Assembly: GCF_001281315.1 (NCBI RefSeq)
Contig: NZ_CP012477.1
Coordinates: 682,001-746,000 of the forward strand
Length of the DNA stretch: 64,000 nt
Direction of reading: 5' to 3'
Origin: Arthrobacter sp. ERGS1:01
GTDB taxonomy: Bacteria > Actinomycetota > Actinomycetes > Actinomycetales > Micrococcaceae
Below, in pieces: positions 26,140-33,755 of the stretch. The number at the start of each line of letters is the position of its first letter. Position 1 is the first letter of the stretch. A program made the translations under genes and the position numbers. The notes below the pieces were generated by a model. It was not told where the DNA came from and searched no databases. It worked only from the letters and a program-made list of their open reading frames with translations.

Positions 26140-27815
26140 TCAGTGCCCCCTTCACAATCGCCAGGAATGCTGGCATTGCCAGCATTAGAAGCAATGCCAG
26201 TAATGCCAGCATTAGTTCCATTAGTTCTAATAGGTCCATTGCTTCCATTGGTTCTAATAGATCCATTGCTTCCATTGGTTCTAATGGAACTATTAGTTCC
26301 GCTAGGGGTGGTGCCGAAGCCGGCCCAGGAGCTGGTGCCCTGGCTCAGCCACCTGGCCTGGTCGGTCACGGTGTGTGTGGTGCTGCCGGTGGTATGGCTC
26401 GGTCTGCTAGGTGTTGCGGTGTTGATGATGGAGAGCAGGTCCTCATGGCTGAAGCGTTGATGCACCGCGGCGGAGCCGAGTCCTTGATCGACCACATCGG
26501 TGCCCAGGACCTTGGCGAGGGTGGCCGCGCGGTCCATTTTGTGCCGGATCTTATTCGTTCCGGCCGCGGCCGCTTCCTTGAGCCAGAGCGCAGCACCCGC
26601 ACCCAGGGCCAGAAATTCTTCCTCGGCCTGGTTGGTCGGGCGGATGACCCGATCCAGGGCACCGGCCGGGGCGGGCGGGAAATGCGCATCAATAATGCCC
26701 ATTGAGCCGGGGCGGACCCCCTGGTGCCGGGCGACTTCGACCGGGCCGGCCGGGCCAACATGGACGATGATGACCTCATCCTCGGTCCCGCGCACCCACA
26801 CCCGTTCACCCATCAGGGTGTGCGGGACGGAATAGCGTGCCTGCTGGAAGACGAGCATGGGAGTGTTCGGCGGGACCTGGCGGGTCTGGCCGAAACTAGC
26901 GGTGATCGGGGCCGCCGGGACCGGGTGCAGGCGGTGGCGTTCAACCACCCCGAGCATCTCCTTAGGGATCTCCAGGGTGGAGCGGTGCACCCGCGAGTTC
27001 ACGTCCTCCATGAACGCCTCACACGCCGCTTCCAGCTCGGCGAACGACCGGTATCCGGGCAGCAGGTTCGTCTCCTGCGGCACGAGGTCTGCCTTGGCGA
27101 TCTTCACCGCGTTCTCCACCCCGCCCTTGGAGGCCGGGTCGGCCGGCAGACAGGTCTGGATCGACGTCGAGTAATGCCTGGCGAACGCGACGATCTGGTG
27201 GTTGCGGACCGGGATCCCGGCAACGTGCTCGATCGTGACGGTCTTCTCGTTATCCGTGAGCACATAGGTGGGTACCCCGCCGATCAACCGGAAGGACCGG
27301 TCCAAGGCGGCGAAGACGCTCGGCATCGTTTTATCCCGCAACGGGATCACGATCCGGAACCGGGAGAACGCCAACCAAGCCACGAACAACACGGCCTTCA
27401 ACCCGTCAACGACCGGCCCGTCACCGTAGTCGTATTGGAGCCAGAGCCCAGGCTCCGGAGTCCAGGGACGAGGCACCCGCACGTTCTGGGCCCGGTAGTG
27501 CGCCTTTACCTCGGCCAGGGCGGTCCGGGTCGTGCGTTCAGAACCGGTAAATCCCAGATCGAGGAGTTTGGCATGGACGACGTCCCCGCGGATCTTCCCG
27601 CGAGACTGGTCAACCCAGGACGATATCTGTGGCAGAAACGGGTCGGTAATCCGGCCGCGGGCCCGGGCCACCGGGGCCTGGGCCCCGTCCTGACGGGCCT
27701 TCACATAGGAACGGACCGTGTTATGCGATACGCCGCAAATCTTCGCAGCGTCCCGGTATGACCGGGTCAAATCATAAGCAGCTAAAATTTCCATGAACTC
27801 TCCTGGAGACTTCAC
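26136..27815 (-). CDS. istA: IS21 transposase IstA with a repetitive C-terminal tail
   Basis: About 559 residues. An N-terminal HTH (SYRDAAKICGVSHNTVRSYV) binds the element ends. The DDE catalytic core shows LQYDYGDGP, VLTDNEKTV and KGGVENAVKIAKADL. I chose GTG 27815 (VKSPGEFMEI) because AAGGAAGGGG precedes it. Upstream ATGs would lengthen the protein into the terminal repeat zone. The last 60 or so residues are unusual: a nine-residue repeat (SIRTNGSNG) in tandem, then a degenerate GITGIASNAGNAS stretch. The family is certain; the tail is odd and may vary between copies. Confidence 0.93.
   Translation of the reverse strand: MKSPGEFMEILAAYDLTRSYRDAAKICGVSHNTVRSYVKARQDGAQAPVARARGRITDPFLPQISSWVDQSRGKIRGDVVHAKLLDLGFTGSERTTRTALAEVKAHYRAQNVRVPRPWTPEPGLWLQYDYGDGPVVDGLKAVLFVAWLAFSRFRIVIPLRDKTMPSVFAALDRSFRLIGGVPTYVLTDNEKTVTIEHVAGIPVRNHQIVAFARHYSTSIQTCLPADPASKGGVENAVKIAKADLVPQETNLLPGYRSFAELEAACEAFMEDVNSRVHRSTLEIPKEMLGVVERHRLHPVPAAPITASFGQTRQVPPNTPMLVFQQARYSVPHTLMGERVWVRGTEDEVIIVHVGPAGPVEVARHQGVRPGSMGIIDAHFPPAPAGALDRVIRPTNQAEEEFLALGAGAALWLKEAAAAGTNKIRHKMDRAATLAKVLGTDVVDQGLGSAAVHQRFSHEDLLSIINTATPSRPSHTTGSTTHTVTDQARWLSQGTSSWAGFGTTPSGTNSSIRTNGSNGSIRTNGSNGPIRTNGTNAGITGIASNAGNASIPGDCEGGTE
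26223..26303. repeat. 27-bp tandem repeat inside istA
   Basis: Units at 26223-26249 and 26250-26276 differ at few bases, followed by a partial third unit. Each encodes nine residues of the (S/P)IRTNGSNG type in the istA frame. Degenerate GCAATGCCAGTAATGCCAGC copies lie just left of it. Confidence 0.8.
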
Positions 27816-27949
27816 AACAAGCCCCTTCCTTCCCACACAGGGGTGAAATACAACGATTGGCATCGCTATTTCACCGCGGAAGGAAGGGGCTCTCCCCGTA
27901 ACGACACGAGGGATGGACGAGGGAATCCCGACACACCCAGCCACACACC

Positions 27950-28012
27950 GGTGGCCTGCAACTGGTCAAAACACCTGCCGCCACTGGGCAAAACCACTGC
28001 CGCGAACGGTCA
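27950..28012. repeat. IS21 right terminal repeats
   Basis: Three inverted counterparts of the left-end repeats with TGCCGCCA cores; the last GGTCA at 28008-28012 marks the element end. Confidence 0.8.
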
Positions 28013-28607
28013 CTCGGATTTGCCGTCCCCGGTCAGTCTAAAGTTGCCGCTAACAAGGGTCTGCGGGGCACTTTTCGGCGGTGGTCCAGGGTTCAGTGTA
28101 AAAAGTCGCTCCACCGCCTCCCCGACGACGCCGGTTCCTGACCGTTGTAGGCGGAAAGCGGCCGTGATGTGGGGGAAGCTGACAATGCCTGTGTCGGGTG
28201 ATGCAGTTTGTTCGCCCAAGCGACGGATTTTCTCCAAGGTTGCGGCCCGGTCGGGTCTTTGTGTCACGAATGTCCATGAGCTGACAAGGTAAACGAGTTG
28301 GTCGACCGATAACTGGTAATTGAAGGGGAAATCCTTGCGTTCAAAGGAACCCCGCCCGGCAAATTCTGCGGGTATGCCTCGGGTTTGGTCCGAGGGGGGT
28401 TCCGTCTGGCTCGACGATTGCAGCGAGTGCTTTCACCCACTTGCTGGTGCGGTCCCAGGTGTGCAAGGCCAGACCCATCATGCCGTTTTGTCTGAGTACG
28501 CGATCGCATTCAGGTGTTGCCCGTTCGGGGTCCCCCAGTGCCAGGCTTGGAGGCACACAATGGCGTCGACGCTCTTATTTCCTAACGGAATGGATTCTGC
28601 TGAGCCG

Positions 28608-29505
28608 CTAGGGCGTGTCTCCTAATGCGGTCAGCCAGATGGTGAGGGCGCGGAGGACGGCTCCGCCTCGGTAGGTGAGGGCGAGTTTGTCGTAACGGGT
28701 CGCCAGTCCGCGCCATTGTTTGAAGGTGTTGAAGTTTCGCTCAACGACGTTGCGGCCTTTGTAGTCTTCCTTGTCGAATGCTGGTGGTCGGCCACCGGAG
28801 GAGCCGCGGCGTTTCCGGTGCCCGATCTGATCGGATGGTTGCGGGATGACGGCCGTGATGCCCCGATCTCGAAGGTGGGTCCGGATTGCTTTTGAGGAGT
28901 AGGCCTTGTCTGCGCGTACCCGGTCCGGGCGGGTTCTTGGCCTGCCCGGACCGGCCCGGTTGATACTCAGATGGTCCATCAGGTGGGGAAACATGGGTGC
29001 GTCCCCGCCCTGGCCGGGAGCAACCAGTAACGCCAGGGGCCTGCCGTTGCCATCGACCAGGGCATGGATCTTCGTAGTCAGCCCGCCACGGGAGCGGCCA
29101 ATTGCATGGTCGGCCGGCTCATCGAGCAGATTCATGTAATTCGATGGGTCCCCCTGTGGGGCGGGGAAGATTGGTGCCGTGCTGATGGGCGCGGTTGACC
29201 GTGGAATCGACCGAGACCGCCCAATCCACCAGGCCCACAGCATCGGCTGCAGTGAGCAGCTGGGCCAAGATCCCGTCCCACGTGCCGTCCCCGCTGTAGC
29301 GGCGGTGGCGTTTCCAGATCGTCTGCCATGGACCGAACTCGGTCGGCACGTCACGCCAAGCGATCCCGCACCGATACCGGTAAATGATGCCCTCGACCAC
29401 CTTGCGGTCATCCCGAAAGGGGCGACCCCGACGGCCGGAGGACGAGGGGAGTAACGGCTGGATACGGGCCCACTGACCATCAGTCAAAACAGAAGTACGT
29501 GACAC
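28608..29505 (-). CDS. IS5-family transposase in two frames (programmed frameshift)
   Basis: The first frame (GTG 29505 to about 29119) gives DGQWARIQPLLP, GIIYRYRCGIAWRDVP and VDSTVNRAHQHG (first catalytic aspartate). The second frame, entered near a GGGGG run at about 29150, gives HAIGRSRGGLTTKIHALVDG, RADKAYSSKAIR (second aspartate) and KGRNVVERNFNTFKQWRGLA (glutamate). Fusion by ribosomal slippage is the usual mode in the IS427 group. The TAG stop uses bases of the CTAG duplication. All DDE residues are present, so it is probably active. Confidence 0.88.
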
Positions 29506-29551
29506 CCTTCAATCATTGCGCACCACCACACCACCATTTAGGAGACACGCC
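28612..29551 (-). mobile_element. IS5-family (IS427-like) insertion sequence
   Basis: A 940-bp element with 14-bp terminal inverted repeats (GGCGTGTCTCCTAA and its complement) and CTAG on both outer sides (28608-28611 and 29552-29555) as target duplication. It carries one transposase in two overlapping frames. The duplication is perfect, which suggests a fairly recent insertion into the methyltransferase gene. Confidence 0.9.
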
Positions 29552-29844
29552 CTAGCCGTGGTGATGCGATCAGCGACTCCTGGCGGGAGATCCTCACAGA
29601 CCTTTCGGAGGACGGACAGCATTTCTATGGCCGTATCGACTGCGATGACGGCGTGTCCAAGAGCTGCGATGGTGCGTGTTCCCAGGCCTGTGCCGGCTCC
29701 TAGATCCAGGACTGCCAAGCGGTGGCCGCTCACGGGTGACCCCAACAGCCACGAAATCACCTCAGCCGACCAGGCAGGGCGAACTTCATCATGCAGAACA
29801 GCACTCTCACTCGAAACTGTCGAGGCGCTATGAATCTGATTCAT

Positions 29845-30195
29845 GCCTGCCAGCCTAACTACTACCTGGCGAGGGCCCGTCTTGTTGGCCCTGAATCAAC
29901 TGAAACCAGGCATGAGGAGATCGGGGCGTTATCGTCCCGTCCGATCGCCGAACCTCGACCGGGAGGGAATCGCCGTGGTGGTCGTGAGACGGTGAGGAGT
30001 GGGTGGAATGGTTCGTTGTAGATCTCAGCCAGACATTCAACATCTCAGCGAATCACTTTCTAGCGGTTGGATGGCTTGTTTCGCCGCTTTTAGCCGGTAG
30101 GGTCGCCATATGAACACGACGGTTGAGCCGCAGCGTGACCTTGTTCCAGATCCAGCGGTAGTTGCTGCTCTAGTGGCGCAACTGGTGGAGGGAAC
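29845..30195. other. Gap with a short upstream frame
   Basis: A 50-codon frame begins at ATG 30110 (MNTTVEPQRDLVPDPAVVAA) and runs into the next gene in another frame. The rest shows no gene. Confidence 0.35.
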
Positions 30196-30666
30196 ATGGC
30201 CCCCACCGATGGGGAACGTGAGACTCTCTTCGGGCATCTTCAATTCAAAACCGGACAGCGCTTAGATAGCGACTCGGACGGGTCATCCATGGAGTCATTC
30301 ACCCTCCTGACGGAAGTACCCGGTATTTCCTTTGCCTCATGGGATTCGTTTCGCGGCAGGTTCGTGGGCGTTCACTTCCACCTCTACTCATTCCCCGAGG
30401 CCCAGGCTCCTGAGGCCCGCCTCGGCCACGACGCCGTGTCGGACATACTGACGGATCTCTACGGCCAGCCGATCAGGCCGTGGGAGGACGAAGAAGTGCC
30501 GCCTAGTATTTGGAAGGTCAACGGCCGTGAAATAGTCACGCACCTCTTCACTATGCACGAAAGCACGTTGATGCTTAGCGTTTCCGACGAGAAGCTTGCA
30601 ACGGCAGCGGATGCCGAGGTAGTCCATAAAACCCGCAATCCCGGCAAGAATGACCCGGCGCCATAA
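30196..30666 (+). CDS. Hypothetical protein
   Basis: A 156-residue soluble acidic protein of no family I can name. GGAGGG five bases before ATG 30196 supports the start. However, an overlapping frame starting at ATG 30110 has a convincing N-terminal look (PAVVAALVAQLVEGTWPP), and joining the two by one frame change would give a protein of about 185 residues. So either 30110 is a short leader or the gene has a frameshift. The body (LLTEVPGISFASWDSFRGRF) resembles small immunity-type proteins of actinobacterial toxin loci, without proof. Confidence 0.55.
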   Translation: MAPTDGERETLFGHLQFKTGQRLDSDSDGSSMESFTLLTEVPGISFASWDSFRGRFVGVHFHLYSFPEAQAPEARLGHDAVSDILTDLYGQPIRPWEDEEVPPSIWKVNGREIVTHLFTMHESTLMLSVSDEKLATAADAEVVHKTRNPGKNDPAP

Positions 30667-30791
30667 GCGGAACGCTCTACGTGACGCCAGAAGGCCTTGA
30701 ATTTCAAGGTAGGGGAGTTTGGGCCACGGGATGTCGACGCCTAGGTAGTTAACAAGGAGAACCCCGGAAGCAGATTACGTTCCGGGTCGGC

Positions 30792-31313
30792 TTACTCTTC
30801 GTTTGGCTTGTCGGTGGTCGGGCGTTTGCCATCGGCGATTGCTTTGGCGCGGATCGCGTATTCCTCTTCGGTGATGGCCGTCAGCCCTCGACACGTACCG
30901 TCGGGGAACGCGGTGAATCCGAACGCGAAACTCCACGGGGATTCTTCTAGGCCGACCCAATCTGTGAGGATGTGCATGTCGTTTGGGTCTGTGATTCGCC
31001 CGGGATGCCCTCGGTAGAGAAAGAGAGGTTCACCTTCTGAACGGGAAATGCTGATGTCATCCCCAATCAGGGCAACAGCTTGGCCTACACGAAAAAACTC
31101 GGAAGGAAGCGGCGGGGGGTCATTCTCAGTTGTTGGGGAGGCGTCTGACTCAATCTGGGCATCGGGGATGATATCCGGTTCGGGAGAGGGTGAGGACCGT
31201 GAAGGGCCGGACCACTGATTCGAAAGGGAGACGTGTTCGGATGTCCACCGGAAATCTTGACGGCCGAAGAAGTAATATTTTCGGGAGCGTTGGGGATCGA
31301 CTCTGTCTTCCAT
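30792..31313 (-). CDS. Hypothetical protein
   Basis: A 173-residue soluble protein with a proline-, aspartate- and serine-rich N-terminal half and a folded-looking C-terminal half (QAVALIGDDISIS to ITEEEYAIRAKAIADGK). I do not recognise a family. It lies 93 bases downstream of the 110-residue gene on the same strand, so the two may be co-transcribed. Confidence 0.55.
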   Translation of the reverse strand: MEDRVDPQRSRKYYFFGRQDFRWTSEHVSLSNQWSGPSRSSPSPEPDIIPDAQIESDASPTTENDPPPLPSEFFRVGQAVALIGDDISISRSEGEPLFLYRGHPGRITDPNDMHILTDWVGLEESPWSFAFGFTAFPDGTCRGLTAITEEEYAIRAKAIADGKRPTTDKPNEE

Positions 31314-31406
31314 CTTTTCATCTTCCCAGTTTTGGGTGAGGTCGGCAGATAGGATCCTGCGTTTTGAACCATTGAGGAACGTTCTGTGGGCCCCGTGGGC
31401 AGTGGC

Positions 31407-31739
31407 TCAGCCGTTTTCTCTGCCTGGCAACGGCGCCCCAGAGAGAAAGGCCTGGTATTCGTCCAGCACGTCAGCATCAATTGAAGGTTGTTCGTTGCTG
31501 TAGCGGCCATCTGTGCGGTTTCGTTTTGGGCCGGAAATCCAATACTCGTCGCCGGTCTCGATGTCGAAGAAATTTGAGTCGTGGTTCGCATGTGCGTACC
31601 CAGTGACACGGCTGAGGGCGTGGTCGCGGAAGTAAGCCGTCCTCCAGGACTTCGAGAATCGGACACGAGTGATCCATGCCGGTCCACGATCGATGTCGTA
31701 ACCGGTCTTGAGTTGAACGTACATGATGCGTTCTGCCAT
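31407..31739 (-). CDS. Conserved actinobacterial hypothetical protein
   Basis: A 110-residue protein (MYVQLKTGYDIDRGPAWITR, then NFFDIETGDEYWISGPKRNR) of a small family common in Actinobacteria that is sometimes labelled as a deoxyxylulose-phosphate synthase in databases; nothing here resembles that enzyme, which is about 600 residues. Function unknown. It is often found alone or beside other hypothetical genes, as here. Confidence 0.7.
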   Translation of the reverse strand: MAERIMYVQLKTGYDIDRGPAWITRVRFSKSWRTAYFRDHALSRVTGYAHANHDSNFFDIETGDEYWISGPKRNRTDGRYSNEQPSIDADVLDEYQAFLSGAPLPGRENG

Positions 31740-32165
31740 GGATTTACCGTATTCCTACTGGCTGCCGTCGAGAAATAGAGTCTTTTGTGTTGAAGCTGCG
31801 GTCAACCCCATCTCTGGCTGCTCTGATTGATGCCGACCCGAAGACTAGACCGTAGTGGGAACGGTCCATGGGACAACTTTGCGTGGTGGTGCACTTTCCC
31901 GAGGTTGGGACACTTCATTAGAACCTCCTGAAGCTAGGAACCTGCGGCCTGACCGGTACAACTTTTGGAGTGAAGGGCCCATCCCTCTGTATGTGCGGAA
32001 AATACGTCAGGCAATCGTGGTTGGTTGTTACACTCCGACCGTCGAGTCCAAGTCGCGGCGCGAATAGACTGGATCAGCCTGGAATCAAGTGGGTGACGAT
32101 GGTTCTGCCGGTTGAGCATCCCGGGCGGACTGGCGGATAACAAGACAAGTGGAAGAAGGGCGGCC
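31740..32165. other. No gene seen
   Basis: Divergent promoter space between the 110-residue gene and the membrane protein gene. No frame with supporting signals. Confidence 0.35.
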
Positions 32166-32621
32166 ATGCAGATGCGGCGACGATGGCAGGTGCGTTGGTG
32201 GATCCGAGGTGTCGGTATTGCCGCCATCTTGATTCTTTTTTCCCAGCAATTCTCGACCATCTATTTTGTGGGTCGCGGTGAAATGTCTGCCTCAGAAGTT
32301 CCGTTGGGTTGGATAGCCTTGGCCGTACTTACCACGGCCGTAGGCCTATTAGCGTTCCGGCCCTACATAGAGCTCGCTCCCGACGGAGTCCTGATTCTCC
32401 AAGGTCCACTGCGGAGACACACTTATCATCGCGATGACCTACGTGACGTTAGTCCGACAGCGTGGGGCCTGCGGTTCACATTTGGTGACGGGTCACACCG
32501 AACCAGCATCGTGTGTCAGGACACATATTCGCTGTACGAGCCACGGTGGTTTGACGTGGCCGAGGCCGCGACCGGCCGAAGACCAATTGTCCTCGAAGGG
32601 AACGAAGACGACTGGGAATAA
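32166..32621 (+). CDS. Membrane protein with PH-like domain
   Basis: From ATG 32166 about 151 residues: a basic start (MQMRRRWQVRWWIRGVG), two membrane helices (IAAILILFSQQF, PLGWIALAVLTTAVGLLAF) and a cytosolic part resembling a bacterial PH-like fold (YIELAPDGVLILQGPLRRHT then WGLRFTFGDGS). Similar small proteins are common in Actinobacteria and have no known role. A longer start at 32112 is possible but adds a tail unlike a membrane protein start. Confidence 0.55.
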   Translation: MQMRRRWQVRWWIRGVGIAAILILFSQQFSTIYFVGRGEMSASEVPLGWIALAVLTTAVGLLAFRPYIELAPDGVLILQGPLRRHTYHRDDLRDVSPTAWGLRFTFGDGSHRTSIVCQDTYSLYEPRWFDVAEAATGRRPIVLEGNEDDWE

Positions 32622-32837
32622 CGGCCCCGCCCTCATCGTGAACGTCCAGCAAGTCGTTGGAAGAAGTGTCTACAAGCGTCCTCAGGGGAACGGTCTACGG
32701 GACGTGCAAACGTCAAATTCCAGTGGGTGTCGTACGGCCAGCGGTGTCATGGCGGGTATCGTCGCCGCGCAACACTGGTCGTTGATCGCAGCCATGGGCG
32801 TTACGGAACTAGCGTGTGGGGGACGAAGCCCAGTGCC

Positions 32838-33518
32838 TTAGTCGTCGTCGAAGTCGATATCGGCGCCGCGCAAAGCCCTCACCGCTTGCACGGCCAGCCT
32901 GGACCCGACGAACCCGATCAGCCCGGCAAGGATCAGGGCTATTACCGGATCAAGCCAGTACAACCCCCCTGTGGCCCAGATCAAGACGCCTGCTACCAAG
33001 ACTCCGGCGGCGGCAGCCGCATCGGCGAGGGTGTCCAGGAGGACTGATTTCATGTGGATGTCCTCGCGGTGTGCGGACAGGCCCAGCACCAGGGCTCCGG
33101 CGACCATGACGACAAGGGTGATCAGACTTACCACCGCCATCGGAATCCCCAGCACTGCGGGTGATCCTTCGTGCAATCTCCCAATCGCTTCGATAGCAAC
33201 AGCGGCGGTGACGGCAATGAGGATCGTGGCGTTGATGAGGGCGACGACCGCGATCGGTCGGTTCGCTCGGGGGTGGTCGGGGTCACGGTCGCGCAGAGCG
33301 ACGGCAACCAGCCCGAGCGCCAGCGCGACCGAGTCGGCAAGGGTATCGCCGGCCGCTGCCAGCACACCCACTGAATGGGCCGCAATGCCGGTCGCAACAA
33401 GACCGCCGATCAATGCGACATTCAGGATGAAGACGATGGAAAGCCGGCGGCGCTGGCTAAATCGGTTTGTCTGGGGAGGGGAACTCACCCAATCATCCTC
33501 CCAGAACCCGAACCTCAA
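32838..33518 (-). CDS. Cation diffusion facilitator (CDF) transporter, short form
   Basis: A 226-residue protein with about six membrane segments. Zinc-site motifs are GDTLADSVALAL in TM2 and HMKSVLLDTLADAAAAAGVL in TM5, the usual D/D plus H/D pair of CDF zinc or manganese exporters. The C-terminal cytosolic domain of about 80 residues found in ZitB/CzcD is missing: the protein stops after ALRGADIDFDDD. Short actinobacterial members exist, so this may be natural. The longer N-terminal start is uncertain. It stands alone. Confidence 0.8.
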   Translation of the reverse strand: MRFGFWEDDWVSSPPQTNRFSQRRRLSIVFILNVALIGGLVATGIAAHSVGVLAAAGDTLADSVALALGLVAVALRDRDPDHPRANRPIAVVALINATILIAVTAAVAIEAIGRLHEGSPAVLGIPMAVVSLITLVVMVAGALVLGLSAHREDIHMKSVLLDTLADAAAAAGVLVAGVLIWATGGLYWLDPVIALILAGLIGFVGSRLAVQAVRALRGADIDFDDD

Positions 33519-33755
33519 CAGGTCGCATCAAACAGTCGCCCCGGCTGTCAATCTCGATACCTACCACCCGGGTCGCCCCGTCCGAAGCAGGCCTTCAACG
33601 GGACGGCCCGCGATGCCCGTATAGGATCCCAGGTTGCCTGTCACCAACGAATCGCTCTGACCTGCGACGATGTCACGGGGCAAATCCCTGAAATTCTCAA
33701 TTTCGTGACACTTTCCTCACAATCTGGGCGCACTTCAGGTGCTTTTGCCCAGGCG

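Larger units (their letters stand above)
25224..28012 (-). mobile_element. IS21-family insertion sequence (istA-istB)
   Basis: About 2.79 kb. Both ends start TGACCG and continue with three degenerate copies of a TGACC-type repeat with GGCGGCA cores, the hallmark of IS21 ends. Inside are istA (transposase) and istB (ATPase), overlapping by four bases. The bases just outside (left ...TTAGAAC, right CTCGG...) do not match as a target duplication. The left end cuts a tyrosine recombinase and the right end abuts the tail of a methyltransferase gene, which suggests deletion or rearrangement after insertion. Confidence 0.9.
28013..29844 (-). pseudogene. SAM-dependent methyltransferase split by an IS5-type element and a frameshift
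   Basis: From 29844 the N-terminal half reads class I methyltransferase motif I (LDLGAGTGLGTRTIA) and AVDTAIEML, up to ITTA at 29556. The reading resumes beyond the insertion at 28607 as SGSAESIPLGNKSVDAIVCL and WHWG, the expected next motifs. It then needs two frame changes (through GMMGLALHTWDRTSKWVKAL, then from about 28385 EFAGRGSFERKDFPFNYQ) to finish with QLVYLVSSWTFVTQRPDR. So the gene is broken by the insertion (target duplication CTAG) and by small indels, and its last residues abut the IS21 end. The substrate is unknown. Confidence 0.85.

Noticed and set aside
26160..26303. Short repeats of GCAATGCCAG type as a CRISPR or iteron array
   Set aside because: They are in frame within istA with a 27-bp period and encode a repetitive tail; no replication gene is nearby.
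26724..27761. A 345-codon plus-strand frame inside the IS21 element
   Set aside because: It lies opposite the DDE core of istA, which is certain.
31407..31739. Deoxyxylulose-phosphate synthase
   Set aside because: Small proteins of this family are sometimes given that name, but 110 residues with no thiamine-binding motif cannot be the enzyme.
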